Positions 1 through 8,324 of a DNA stretch of 34,236 nt are shown here, piece after piece. The DNA comes from Sulfurimonadaceae bacterium (GTDB lineage Bacteria > Campylobacterota > Campylobacteria > Campylobacterales > Sulfurimonadaceae). The position numbers and the translations under genes were made by a program. The stretch is from NCBI GenBank assembly GCA_026193155.1, contig JAPHSI010000136.1:1-34236 (forward strand), read 5' to 3'. The first letter of the stretch is position 1, and each line of letters begins with the position of its first letter. The notes below the pieces were generated by a model, which did not search any database, was not told the origin of the DNA, and saw only the letters and a list, made by a program, of their open reading frames with translations.

Positions 1-218
1 TTATGACCTTCACCACCGATATATGAAATAACTTCAAATCCAGAAGTTAAACGAACTTTCGCAACTTTTCTTAAAGCTGAGTTTGGTTTTTTTGGTGTAG
101 TCGTATAAACACGAGTACATACACCACGACGTTGAGGGCAAGATAATAGCGCTGCAGATTTTGATTTCTTTACAACTTTCTTACGCTCTTTACGAATCAA
201 TTGATTGATTGTAGGCAT
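1..218 (-). CDS. rpsL: 30S ribosomal protein S12, 5' part only
   Basis: This is the N-terminal 72 residues of ribosomal protein S12, a small-subunit protein at the decoding centre. The window edge cuts the gene; the full protein is usually about 124-128 residues. The translation begins MPTINQLIRK and contains the highly conserved stretch CPQRRGVCTRVYTTTPKKPN, followed by NSALRKVAKVRL. The lysine in TPKKPNSA is at the position where streptomycin-resistance changes occur in other bacteria; the residues here look wild type. The start is ATG (complement of 216-218) with a good AAGGAAAA Shine-Dalgarno just upstream. S12 is normally first in the rpsL-rpsG-fusA operon, so the rest of that operon is expected to the left of the window. 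Confidence 0.97.
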   Translation of the reverse strand, partial: MPTINQLIRKERKKVVKKSKSAALLSCPQRRGVCTRVYTTTPKKPNSALRKVAKVRLTSGFEVISYIGGEGH

Positions 219-286
219 TGTTTTCCTTTACTTAATTTTTCCAGTAGAATGTAACTCGCTGTTTCACAGGGAGTTATAAACGCGCA

Positions 287-292
287 ATAATA
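287..292 (-). promoter_or_regulatory. Possible -10 box for rpsL
   Basis: The minus strand reads TATTAT here, a 5/6 match to TATAAT, about 70 bases upstream of the rpsL start in the 130-base gap after the preceding gene. There is no convincing -35 hexamer at 16-18 bp, which is common in Campylobacterota. Sequence match only; read-through from the upstream gene is an alternative. Confidence 0.3.
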
Positions 293-348
293 CTAAAATT
301 CTATTTAAAGTAAGCTTATTTTAAGAGTTAGTTTACCTATTATGGAGC

Positions 349-1482
349 TTAGGCAGTGTTTTGTAAAAGTCTTTTTGTCATCTCTTTCATTATCTGTACA
401 CTTATATTTGGATAATTATTTATTATCTCGTTAAAAGCTTTTTCACTAAAAACTAATGTAACGACATCATTTATAGCTCTTACTGTTGCTGTTCTTTTAG
501 TCTTAGCAACTATAGCAATCTCTCCAAAATAATCACTACTATGAAGTTCATTTATTTTTTCATTGTTTTTTATTATCTCAACTTCTCCACTAAGAAGTAT
601 ATATAAATTATTTGCTCTATCCCCTTGAGAGATAATTTCTTGATTTACTTCATATTCAACTACATTTGACTTTTTTGCAAGATTATATAGCTCATCAAAT
701 GATAAAGAAGCAAAAAGTGGAACTTTAGATAAATAAGCTATTTTTTCATAGCTAGTCACCTCATCACTTTGACGAATAATTTTATTTACTAAAGATTTTA
801 AATCATCATCTTCATCTACTAAAAACATTTTTAAAACATCTTTAGATTCAAATTCATAGTTTTTTACTGCAATCAAGGCAGATATATTTATATGTTTATT
901 ATCATATTCTATAAGTTTTATAATATTTTCAAGATTATGATCAATAGTTATTTTTGAAGTATTATATAATTCATTATGAATCTTTTTTAAATGACTTACG
1001 GTAGCATTGCTCATAAAATCATACATTTTAGGGCTCAAGCCTACTACATCATTATTAAAATATTTGAAAGCTCTTTTACAACTATCAAATTCAACCTCAT
1101 GATTAGAGTACATTTTTTCTAATAATTTAAATAACTCTGAAGAGAGTTTATCAAACTCTTCTTGAAGAACTTTTTTTAAGAAAAAAATCTCTATCGTACA
1201 ATCATCGTACATAGAGTTATTCATCATAGACAAAAATTCCATTTTTTCAAGTATATTTAATACATTTAAACTAAGATTTTCATTTGAAGATATTATTGTC
1301 TCCATTATTACCTCATGTTCATGTTCAGATATATTAAATTCTTTTTGTATTGATTTTAAAAAGTTTTTATTTAACTCATAATCTTTTGAGAATGCAATTT
1401 CAAGCATCTCATAGTAACTTCTAAGGTGATATTTCTTAGCATCATTTTCACTCGATACTAAATTTTTAAACAAGCTTATCAT
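349..1482 (-). CDS. Cyclic-nucleotide-binding-domain protein without a DNA-binding domain
   Basis: A 377-residue soluble protein. Residues about 255-375 form a Crp-type cyclic-nucleotide-binding (cNMP) fold: the entry LSKVPLFASLSFDEL, the glycine turn QGDRANNLYILLSGEVEI, and a phosphate-binding cassette FGEIAIVAKTKRTATVRA that keeps the Gly-Glu and Arg-Thr-Ala residues typical of ligand-binding members. The first 240 residues are alpha-helical, without a recognised domain, possibly HEAT-like. There is no helix-turn-helix after the cNMP fold, so this is not a Crp/Fnr transcription factor. The start has a clear AGAGGAAA ribosome-binding site. It lies 37 bases downstream of the NhaC-like gene on the same strand and may be co-transcribed with it. 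Ligand and target are unknown. Confidence 0.75.
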   Translation of the reverse strand: MISLFKNLVSSENDAKKYHLRSYYEMLEIAFSKDYELNKNFLKSIQKEFNISEHEHEVIMETIISSNENLSLNVLNILEKMEFLSMMNNSMYDDCTIEIFFLKKVLQEEFDKLSSELFKLLEKMYSNHEVEFDSCKRAFKYFNNDVVGLSPKMYDFMSNATVSHLKKIHNELYNTSKITIDHNLENIIKLIEYDNKHINISALIAVKNYEFESKDVLKMFLVDEDDDLKSLVNKIIRQSDEVTSYEKIAYLSKVPLFASLSFDELYNLAKKSNVVEYEVNQEIISQGDRANNLYILLSGEVEIIKNNEKINELHSSDYFGEIAIVAKTKRTATVRAINDVVTLVFSEKAFNEIINNYPNISVQIMKEMTKRLLQNTA

Positions 1483-1519
1483 TTTATTTTCCTCTACTTA
1501 CATAGAGTATTATTATACA

Positions 1520-2860
1520 CTAAAGACTCAAACTAGCCAAAAAAAACAACACACTTGTTATTGCACCACTTAATAATGCATACGGTAGTTGGGTTTTCAC
1601 ATGTTCCGCCACATCACATTCTGCCGCTAATGAAGATACAATAGTGGTGTCGGATATAGGTGAACAATGGTCACCAAATATTGCCCCTGATATCACTGCT
1701 CCAAAAAGAATTGGTGTTTCTATTCCTATTGCCACGGCTATTGGTGCGGCGATAGGAATCATAATACTAAATGTACCCCAACTTGTTCCCGTAGCAAATG
1801 CCATAATTGCACTTAATGTAAATACAACGGACGCTATAAATGAAATATGAATATTTTGACTTGCATATGAGGCTAAATACTCACCTGTTTTTAACTGACT
1901 TGTAACATCACCTATAGCAAAAGCTAAAAGCATAATAACTGCTAATGGAAAAAGATGCTTTATCCCCTTAAAAGATATAGTAAAAAATTCTTTTACCCCT
2001 ACAACTTTCTTTGGAATATAATACATAAAAATGAAAGCTAAAATACAGAGCATTGTATAAAAAACAGAACTTGAACCACTACCTTTTAGTATATTTCCAT
2101 TTCCTGTTATATATAAAAAGATAAAAACAAATAAAACCATTAAGACAATTGGTAAAATCATTAAATATTTTGAAGCTATTTTATCAGTTCGCTTGCTCTC
2201 GATTATTGGCATATTGTATTTTGAGTTTTTCATACTTTTGAAATCTATATCAAACCATATGGATATAAAAACAATCACTAATGTTACAATTGCATAAAAA
2301 TTATACATTAATGAGTTTATAAGTAAATCTATCCCATTTCCACTTATAGCTCCGGTTGATACCTGCGTTGTAATTAGTCCTAAAAGCAATGCACCATATC
2401 CATTAAATACTAAAAGAGATGAAATTGGAGCAGAAGTTGAGTCACAAACATATGCAAGTTTTGCATTTGATATATTATATTCTTTACAAAAAGGTTTACC
2501 AACCGCCCCTGCTACCAAGGCCGTTATAGAAGTCTCTACAAAAATAACTACACCGATTATATAACTAAGAAGCAAAGCCGAACGTTTTGATTTTACAAGT
2601 TTTTTTTGATTTTGAATATAATCAATAAATCCATCTACTCCGCCAGATTTTTCTATCAAAGCCATGATAGCACCGACTAATATTATAAAAGACAAAGTTT
2701 TTAAAATCCAAGCTTCGGATAATAATGATATAAAAAGCCCATAAGTAGACACTAATGTTTGTTCAATATTAAATCCCTCTATAATAAACAAACCTACAAT
2801 AGTGCCAATAAAAAGCGAAAGCAACACATTGCGTGTATATATAGCTAAAAATATAGCCAA
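1520..2860 (-). CDS. NhaC-family Na+/H+ antiporter
   Basis: A polytopic inner-membrane protein of about 446 residues, with 10-12 hydrophobic segments, of the NhaC/ArsB-like antiporter superfamily. Family hallmarks are FVETSITALVAGAVGKPF in the first half and the paired re-entrant stretches ATGTSWGTFSIMIPIAAPIA and GAVISGAIFGDHCSPISDTT in the second. The family exchanges Na+ (or other solutes) for protons across the inner membrane; the substrate cannot be told from sequence. The left boundary given is a TTG codon at 2858-2860. The frame stays open upstream and encodes IEPTFFSILPSLLAIFLAI, which completes the first membrane helix, so translation probably begins upstream at the ATT (2897-2899) that overlaps the TAA of the GNAT gene. 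See findings. Confidence 0.85.
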   Translation of the reverse strand: MAIFLAIYTRNVLLSLFIGTIVGLFIIEGFNIEQTLVSTYGLFISLLSEAWILKTLSFIILVGAIMALIEKSGGVDGFIDYIQNQKKLVKSKRSALLLSYIIGVVIFVETSITALVAGAVGKPFCKEYNISNAKLAYVCDSTSAPISSLLVFNGYGALLLGLITTQVSTGAISGNGIDLLINSLMYNFYAIVTLVIVFISIWFDIDFKSMKNSKYNMPIIESKRTDKIASKYLMILPIVLMVLFVFIFLYITGNGNILKGSGSSSVFYTMLCILAFIFMYYIPKKVVGVKEFFTISFKGIKHLFPLAVIMLLAFAIGDVTSQLKTGEYLASYASQNIHISFIASVVFTLSAIMAFATGTSWGTFSIMIPIAAPIAVAIGIETPILFGAVISGAIFGDHCSPISDTTIVSSLAAECDVAEHVKTQLPYALLSGAITSVLFFLASLSL

Positions 2861-2898
2861 AAGAGAAGGTAGTATGGAAAAAAATGTAGGTTCTATAA

Positions 2899-3522
2899 TT
2901 AAAACTCTATCTCTAAAAGTGTTAGACCTACACGTCCAAATTTTTCTTTATATAACTCACACTCTTTTTGCTTAACTTCTTTAAAACCAAGCTTTTTATA
3001 CAGTAGTATAGTTTCAAGCGAACCTATTTCTACTATTGTCTGAGCTATTCTATAGCCTTTTAATCTTGCTGTTAACAAACTTTTTTGCATTAAAGCTTTT
3101 AAAACACCGACATTTATAAAGCCCTCTAGCTCTTCCATAAAATCAAATATTAACGTACGATTATTTTGTTCAAAATCACATAAAGTTAAAATATCTTCAT
3201 ATTCACTAATATCGCCCGTATAGTTAATCTCTTCTAATGATTTAATAAATGCTTCGTGCGTAGATATTCGAGGCTCGTAACTACAAAGAGTACCCACTTG
3301 TTTACCATCTATATTTGCTATTAAAAAATTGCTAAAATGACAATGATTTTTAGTTTCAGTAACCACAAGTTTTTCCAAGTAACTCAATAAATCATCATCA
3401 TTTTTAACTCCAAAAACCAAATCATATATACCTATTTTTTTTTCAGCTCTAGAACTTTGAAGAATCATTTGTGCTAAAAATCCAGCATCCTCTTTTGATG
3501 CCTTGGAAATACCTATGCTCAT
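2899..3522 (-). CDS. GNAT-family acetyltransferase-like protein
   Basis: A 207-residue cytosolic protein with a GNAT fold. N-terminal ISKASKEDAGFLAQMILQSS is the beta1-alpha1 entry, and NFLIANIDGKQVGTLCSYEP the central strands. KSLLTARLKGYRIAQTIVEI carries the acetyl-CoA pyrophosphate-binding motif (degenerate R/K-x-x-G-x-x). LLYKKLGFKEVKQKECELYKE is the typical C-terminal motif. An insertion at residues about 95-130 is unlike small GNATs. The start has a GGAAAAA ribosome-binding site. It is immediately upstream of the NhaC-like gene and overlaps its probable start, so the two are likely translationally coupled. The acceptor substrate is not predictable. Confidence 0.75.
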   Translation of the reverse strand: MSIGISKASKEDAGFLAQMILQSSRAEKKIGIYDLVFGVKNDDDLLSYLEKLVVTETKNHCHFSNFLIANIDGKQVGTLCSYEPRISTHEAFIKSLEEINYTGDISEYEDILTLCDFEQNNRTLIFDFMEELEGFINVGVLKALMQKSLLTARLKGYRIAQTIVEIGSLETILLYKKLGFKEVKQKECELYKEKFGRVGLTLLEIEF

Positions 3523-3575
3523 AATATTTTTCCGTAATTAATCTCTTTCATATTTTAGTAATAGTAACATATCTT

Positions 3576-4256
3576 ATGCTAAAAACTTTCTTAATCATCA
3601 TAAATTTGCATATATTTGTTTACGCCGCACAAATTGTGCTGGTTGTAGCCCAAAATACAGATACTTCCAAAGCAATACTACAACGATATGAGAATAACCA
3701 AAAAGTTGGTAATCCAATAGATGTAAATATTGGAAAAAATGGTCTGGCTCATGGACTAGGGATATCATCATTCAAAATAAATAATAAAGAGTCAGATAAA
3801 ATAGAAGGCGATAAAAAAGCCCCTATAGGAGTATTTAAACTACATTATCTATTTGGTTATGAAAAAAAAGATAAAAACTACAACATGAACTATATACAAG
3901 TTGATGAAAAATATACCTGTATTGACGATGCTCAATCTATATACTATAACTCTGTGCTAAACTTTGTAGACAAAGACGCTAAAAGTTTTGAGTATATGAA
4001 GCGGGATGATGACCAATACAAACTTGGTATTGTAGTAGGTCATAATGATATTAAAAAGCCAAATGCAGGTTCATGCATCTTTATACACGTTCAAAAAGCC
4101 GTAGATGCACCTACTGCCGGATGCACATCCATGAGTTATGAAGATTTAAAAGAACTCGTTTCTTGGTTGGATTCTAAAAAAGACCCTATTCTTATTCAAG
4201 TAGCAAAAAAGCATCTTAATCAAGTAAAAAAACAATATCCAAACTTGGAATTATAA
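3576..4256 (+). CDS. Exported L,D-transpeptidase (YkuD)-like protein
   Basis: A 226-residue protein with an N-terminal hydrophobic signal (residues 1-18, MLKTFLIIINLHIFVYAA). The mature part resembles the YkuD/ErfK catalytic fold of the COG3786-type subgroup: GDKKAPIGVFKL (residues 78-89) matches the usual TPxGxF strand, and IFIHVQKAVDAPTAGCTSM holds the catalytic histidine (H171) and nucleophilic cysteine (C183) in the H-x(n)-GC(T/S) arrangement. Such enzymes act on peptidoglycan peptide stems in the periplasm, often forming 3-3 cross-links or attaching proteins. No clear Shine-Dalgarno precedes the ATG. It is divergent from the GNAT gene and 11 bases upstream of the Sel1-repeat gene, probably one transcript. 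Confidence 0.8.
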   Translation: MLKTFLIIINLHIFVYAAQIVLVVAQNTDTSKAILQRYENNQKVGNPIDVNIGKNGLAHGLGISSFKINNKESDKIEGDKKAPIGVFKLHYLFGYEKKDKNYNMNYIQVDEKYTCIDDAQSIYYNSVLNFVDKDAKSFEYMKRDDDQYKLGIVVGHNDIKKPNAGSCIFIHVQKAVDAPTAGCTSMSYEDLKELVSWLDSKKDPILIQVAKKHLNQVKKQYPNLEL

Positions 4257-4267
4257 TAAGGACTAAA

Positions 4268-4966
4268 ATGATAAAAATACTTTTTTCAATCTTAATGTTA
4301 TCCACTATGATATTTGCATATGAGAGTGGTCTTGAAGCTTTTAAAGCAAAAGAATATAAGAAGGCTTTTGAGTTATATACGAAAGAGGCAAAAGCCGGAA
4401 ATAGCGTCTCACAAAATGCACTTAGTTATCTGTACTTTAACGGCATCGGGACACAAAAAGATAAAGTTAAAGGTATGGAGTGGCTAGATAAGGCTGCACA
4501 TAATGCTGATGCACAAGCACAATATGATTTAGCTATGATGTACTTTGATGGTTTAAATACTAAAAAAGATTTAAAAAAAGCAGCTTTTTGGCTGGAGCGT
4601 TCTAGTGATTTGCAAAATCCAAAAGCACAATATAATCTAGCTCTAATGTACTACAATGGTGACGGAGTTGATCAAAATATAACTAAAAGTTCTCAACTTT
4701 TGGAAATTAGTGCAAAAAAAGGCTATGAGCCTTCTATACAAAATATAGGTCGCATCTATATGCAACTTATAAAATTTGACAAAGCAACTTTTTGGTTAGA
4801 AAAAAATGCACAAAACGGGGATGTAGATGCATACTACCTGCTGACTGAAATTTACTGTTCTCAAGAAAAATTTAAAAAAGCTAAACAATGGGCAAAAAAA
4901 TCTATAGAAGCTGGTAATACTCAAGCCAAAGAACTTTGGGATAAGCATAATTTGAAAAAATATTAA
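4268..4966 (+). CDS. Exported Sel1-like repeat protein
   Basis: A 232-residue protein with a signal peptide (residues 1-17, ending FAYES) followed by about five Sel1/TPR-like helical repeats. Examples are QNALSYLYFNGIGTQKDKVK, AQYDLAMMYFDGLNTKKDLK and AQYNLALMYYNGDGVDQNIT, with the recurring A-x-x-x-L-(A/G)-x-(M/L)-Y pattern. Sel1 repeats mediate protein-protein contacts; in Campylobacterota they are abundant in periplasmic or secreted proteins, several with cysteine pairs, though this one is nearly cysteine-free. The gene follows the L,D-transpeptidase-like gene with a TAAGGA ribosome-binding site. A partnership in envelope maintenance is inference only. Confidence 0.85.
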   Translation: MIKILFSILMLSTMIFAYESGLEAFKAKEYKKAFELYTKEAKAGNSVSQNALSYLYFNGIGTQKDKVKGMEWLDKAAHNADAQAQYDLAMMYFDGLNTKKDLKKAAFWLERSSDLQNPKAQYNLALMYYNGDGVDQNITKSSQLLEISAKKGYEPSIQNIGRIYMQLIKFDKATFWLEKNAQNGDVDAYYLLTEIYCSQEKFKKAKQWAKKSIEAGNTQAKELWDKHNLKKY

Positions 4967-4980
4967 TTATAAGATATAAT
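4952..4980 (+). promoter_or_regulatory. Sigma-70 promoter for the pentahaem cytochrome at 5007
   Basis: TTGAAA (4952-4957, 5/6 to TTGACA) is separated by exactly 17 bp from TATAAT (4975-4980, perfect). The expected transcript starts near 4987, leaving a leader of about 20 bases that contains TTGGAG before the ATG at 5007. The promoter lies inside the end of the Sel1 gene. There is no TTGAT box here, in contrast to the paralogous cytochrome at 25881-26987. Confidence 0.65.
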
Positions 4981-5006
4981 TTTCATACTACACTTTGGAG
5001 TAAGTT

Positions 5007-6122
5007 ATGAAAATTATTATCTCTTTGCTATTGTTATATAGCGTCTCTTTCTCATCAAACAAATATCCTTCATCAGAGTCATGTAACGAATGTCATGAAA
5101 ATATATATCGCGAACATACTAAGTCAATGCATCACAATTCATCTATTTTCAAAGATGAAATACATGCAAAAGTTAAAAATGCAGTGAATAAAGATAAATA
5201 CAAGTGTGCAATCTGTCACATGCCTGCTGCAAAAAACCTAAGAGCACTTATGAATGGGGATGAACAGCCAAATCCTAAAAGCTATAGACAAACAGACGGC
5301 GTATCATGCTTTTTTTGTCATCAAATCAGTAAGATCTACGATTCAAAAGTTCATAAAATAAACTTCTCAAACTACAACGGTGAAAAAAAACCAACTGTAT
5401 TTGGTAACTTGAAAAAACCGTATGAAAGTAATGAACATCACTCAAAAAGCAACGAGATATATAAAAATAGTGAAGTTTGTATGGGTTGCCACTCTCATAA
5501 ACAAAATTCACACGGCTTTGAAGTATGTAATACAAAAAATCAGTATGATAAAACCAGTGATTGTATAGGGTGTCATATGCCTTCAACTCCAGGGACTATA
5601 GAGAAAAAAGACAAAGGAATGAGAGATAGTTATAAGTCTCATGAGTTTTTAGGTGTACACTCCGATGAAATGGTAAAAAAAGCAGTCAAACTAGAGTTAA
5701 GCTATAAAAATGAAAAGATAAATTTAACCATCTCAAATAAGATGGGGCATTCTATCATTACACATCCTATGAGATTAAAATTTGCAAAAACTGTTGTAAG
5801 AAGAGATGGAAAGGTTATTTGGAGTAATTTTAAAGATTCGCCTCTTGAAGATAAAAAAGCTACATTTTTAATCATACTTAAAGACGATAAGGATAATCCT
5901 TCTTTGCCAAATAAAGCAATAGGGTATAAAATAAATAGAAATCTTAAAGCAGCAGCTTCTGTAGATATAACATATGATGTAAAACTACAAAGAGGCGATG
6001 AGATATCAACAACATGGATTAGTTATATTGTCAATCCAAAAATTGCCAAAAAACTTGATATAAAAACTAAGGAACTTATAAAACCTTATATTGGAGAGAG
6101 TGAATCAATAATGGTATATTAA
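5007..6122 (+). CDS. Periplasmic pentahaem cytochrome c
   Basis: A 371-residue exported multihaem cytochrome with a signal peptide (residues 1-16) and five CxxCH haem-c attachment motifs: CNECH 26-30, CAICH 67-71, CFFCH 101-105, CMGCH 158-162 and CIGCH 186-190. Many non-motif histidines (for example EHTKSMHHNSS and GCHSHKQNSHG) could be distal ligands. The C-terminal 160 residues carry no haem and look beta-rich. The layout resembles the cytochrome c554/octahaem-related superfamily, but no catalytic signature was recognised, so electron transfer or reductase activity cannot be distinguished. It is paralogous to 25881-26987. Its 3' end overlaps the convergent response regulator gene by 4 bases. 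Confidence 0.85.
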   Translation: MKIIISLLLLYSVSFSSNKYPSSESCNECHENIYREHTKSMHHNSSIFKDEIHAKVKNAVNKDKYKCAICHMPAAKNLRALMNGDEQPNPKSYRQTDGVSCFFCHQISKIYDSKVHKINFSNYNGEKKPTVFGNLKKPYESNEHHSKSNEIYKNSEVCMGCHSHKQNSHGFEVCNTKNQYDKTSDCIGCHMPSTPGTIEKKDKGMRDSYKSHEFLGVHSDEMVKKAVKLELSYKNEKINLTISNKMGHSIITHPMRLKFAKTVVRRDGKVIWSNFKDSPLEDKKATFLIILKDDKDNPSLPNKAIGYKINRNLKAAASVDITYDVKLQRGDEISTTWISYIVNPKIAKKLDIKTKELIKPYIGESESIMVY

Positions 6123-6808
6123 ACAGGTATTATTTTATACCCTGCTCCGTATACATTTGTTAAACTCTCTTTTGGTATTTTACTTCTTAATCTTTTAATA
6201 AGTGATGTTATAGAATCTGAAGAGAACTCTTTTTCTCTATCATTTTTATATATCTCATAAAAAATATCTTGTGGACTTATTGGTTGATTTGGAGTTGCAC
6301 ATAACATATTTAAAACCAATACTTCACGTGCTTTTAATGGTACAGGATTATTGTCTTTATATAAAACTTGAGATTGCATCTCCCAGTATATATCTTCTGA
6401 GAGATAAATCCTTTTTATTGCTTTTCTAATGTTTTCAACAGCTTCAAGTAATACATGTTTTAGCTTTTCTGCATTTATAGGTTTTATAAGATACGTCTCC
6501 AGATGCAACTCTATAGCTTTTAGTAATTTTTCTTCTTCAGAATGTGCACTCATTACTATTATTTTTGTATCTTTATCATCCTCTCTGATTTTTGATATCA
6601 AAGTAAGCCCGTCCATTGAAGGCATATTAATGTCGGTAATAATAATATCAGGCTTTTTATCTTTATACAACATATAAGCTTCATCTCCACACTCAGCCGT
6701 ATGAACTTTTATAAAGAAAATTTGTAAATACTCTTTTAAAAACTCTCTTAACTCATCTTCATCTTCTGCTAATAATATAGATATGTCTTTTATTTTTTGT
6801 ATTTCCAT
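6119..6808 (-). CDS. OmpR-type response regulator, partner of the ODP kinase
   Basis: A 229-residue response regulator. The receiver domain (residues about 8-125) has the acidic pair in LLAEDEDEL, the phospho-acceptor D59 in IIITDINMPSMDG, S87 in IVMSAHS and K109 in YLIKPIN. Residues about 145-228 form a winged-helix OmpR/PhoB DNA-binding domain (VPLKAREVLVLNML, then SITSLIKRLRSKIPKESLTN and VYGAGYKI). The ATG has a strong AAGGAT ribosome-binding site and follows the kinase stop by 13 bases, so this is the cognate regulator. It is the last gene of the nirC-nirJ-nirF-nirE operon. Its targets are unknown. It converges on the pentahaem gene with a 4-base overlap and no evident terminator. Confidence 0.9.
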   Translation of the reverse strand: MEIQKIKDISILLAEDEDELREFLKEYLQIFFIKVHTAECGDEAYMLYKDKKPDIIITDINMPSMDGLTLISKIREDDKDTKIIVMSAHSEEEKLLKAIELHLETYLIKPINAEKLKHVLLEAVENIRKAIKRIYLSEDIYWEMQSQVLYKDNNPVPLKAREVLVLNMLCATPNQPISPQDIFYEIYKNDREKEFSSDSITSLIKRLRSKIPKESLTNVYGAGYKIIPV

Positions 6809-6821
6809 TTTAAAATCCTTA

Positions 6822-8324
6822 TTACCTTGTTTTTATAGTAAACAGTGCACCATTTTGATTATTTTGTGCACTTAATTCACCACCCATATTGTCCTCTATT
6901 ATCATTTTTGCTATGTATAACCCAAGTCCAGTTCCGATAGATTGGTGTTTGGTCGTAAAATATGGGTCAAATATTTTTGATAAGTTATTTTTACTAATCC
7001 CACCACAATTATCTGAAATACTAAGTACATTAAAGTCTGAATCTTTATATAAAGATATATCGATATGTAGATTATCTATCATTTTCTCAACTATAATATC
7101 TCTTATATTTGATAATATTGTTACTATAACTTGAACATATTCATTCATCAAACCATAAGTCTCTAAACTGTTATCTACAGATAAATTTATTTTTACATCC
7201 GTATCTTTTTTTTTGGTTAAAAAGTCAACTATACCCAATGCTTTATCTAAAGCTTGGGATATATTAAACATAGTTTTTTCTTTGTCAGGTTTATAATAGT
7301 TTATAAAATCTTCTATAGTATCTGACATATACTCCATACGTTTAGTTATACTCTTTAGTTTTTCATCAATTTCATCTTTACCAAGTCTATTAAGCTGATT
7401 CTTTTCTTCCATAATTGCCACAACCGTATTGACTATGGCAAGAGGTTGTCTCCACTGATGTGCAATATTTCCAATCATTTCACCTATCTCTGCACGTTTT
7501 GATTGAGCAAAAAGTTGACGGTCTCTTTCTTGAATGGTTTTTTCTTTCTCTTTTAACTCATCAATAGTATCTAAAAGTTCACGGTTATATTTTTCTTCAA
7601 TATAAAGGCCACAATCAAGATTTTTCATATCTTCTATAAGGTTTTTAATATATTGTTTTTGAATAACCGAACCATGTTGAGGAGCTATTAGCTCAATATC
7701 CAGCTGCTCTATCTTTTTTAGTGCGTAATTAAAAATATCGCGGCTTGGCATATATTCTTGATGAAATTGTTTAGCTTTTTCAAAATAGGTTTTATCTGCA
7801 TAAAACTCCCACGATTCTTCAATACCGCCAAAAATATCCCCCGAAAAAAGAGTTTTTGTATTTGGCTCGTAACTTACAAATGCTCCAGGCGAATGACAAT
7901 AAGGTGTAGTTAAAAATTCAAGTTCAAAGCCATTGCTAGTTACTAGTTTGTTGTCATTTTTATCTATCTTATAGTACTTAGACGTGACAAGATAGTGTTT
8001 TATCAAAACAGACATTCTAGAGTGTGTAACTATATACAAATCATCTCTATCTATAAGTTTTTCAATCTCTGGAACTGCTGCAGCCAAATCTGGATCTTGA
8101 TGATGTAAGATAATATATTTTATATCTTTTATATCTATAAGAGATTTAACTTTTCTAACTGTCTCAGAAAATTCAAGCATAGAACCGGGGTCTACCAATA
8201 TAGATTCATCTTCATTTTTTATAAGATAAGGATGACATTGAAATGGGTCGTTTTTTAATTGCATCCCGACCCAAAAAATATTTGATGCTATTTCAATAGC
8301 TTCATTATAATTATGCTTCTTCAC
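6822..8324 (-). CDS. Cytosolic histidine kinase with N-terminal flavodiiron-like ODP sensor domain
   Basis: A 500-residue soluble two-domain protein. Residues about 10-235 are a metallo-beta-lactamase/flavodiiron-type (ODP) domain with every metal-ligand position filled: H75, D77 and D79 in HHQDPD (Asp replaces the Glu of classic flavodiiron HxExD), H144 in PYCHSPG, D163 in LFSGDIFGG and H217 in APQHGS. No flavodoxin domain follows, so catalysis as in FprA is unlikely; binding of O2 or NO by a di-iron site is inferred. Then come a coiled linker (245-280), the H-box with H289 (NIAHQWRQPL), N406, and ATP-lid motifs DNCGG (438-442) and GTGLGLY (464-470). No membrane segment. Start is GTG, overlapping nirE by 14 bases; the paired regulator follows. 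Confidence 0.9.
   Translation of the reverse strand: MKKHNYNEAIEIASNIFWVGMQLKNDPFQCHPYLIKNEDESILVDPGSMLEFSETVRKVKSLIDIKDIKYIILHHQDPDLAAAVPEIEKLIDRDDLYIVTHSRMSVLIKHYLVTSKYYKIDKNDNKLVTSNGFELEFLTTPYCHSPGAFVSYEPNTKTLFSGDIFGGIEESWEFYADKTYFEKAKQFHQEYMPSRDIFNYALKKIEQLDIELIAPQHGSVIQKQYIKNLIEDMKNLDCGLYIEEKYNRELLDTIDELKEKEKTIQERDRQLFAQSKRAEIGEMIGNIAHQWRQPLAIVNTVVAIMEEKNQLNRLGKDEIDEKLKSITKRMEYMSDTIEDFINYYKPDKEKTMFNISQALDKALGIVDFLTKKKDTDVKINLSVDNSLETYGLMNEYVQVIVTILSNIRDIIVEKMIDNLHIDISLYKDSDFNVLSISDNCGGISKNNLSKIFDPYFTTKHQSIGTGLGLYIAKMIIEDNMGGELSAQNNQNGALFTIKTR

Noticed and set aside
349..1482. The cNMP-domain protein as a second Crp/Fnr regulator.
   Set aside because: The protein ends right after the cNMP fold, with no DNA-binding domain.
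5326..5586. Minus-strand open frame inside the pentahaem cytochrome gene, and similar shadows opposite argS, norC and the kinase.
   Set aside because: They lie wholly within well-supported genes, lack ribosome-binding sites and show no recognisable protein features.
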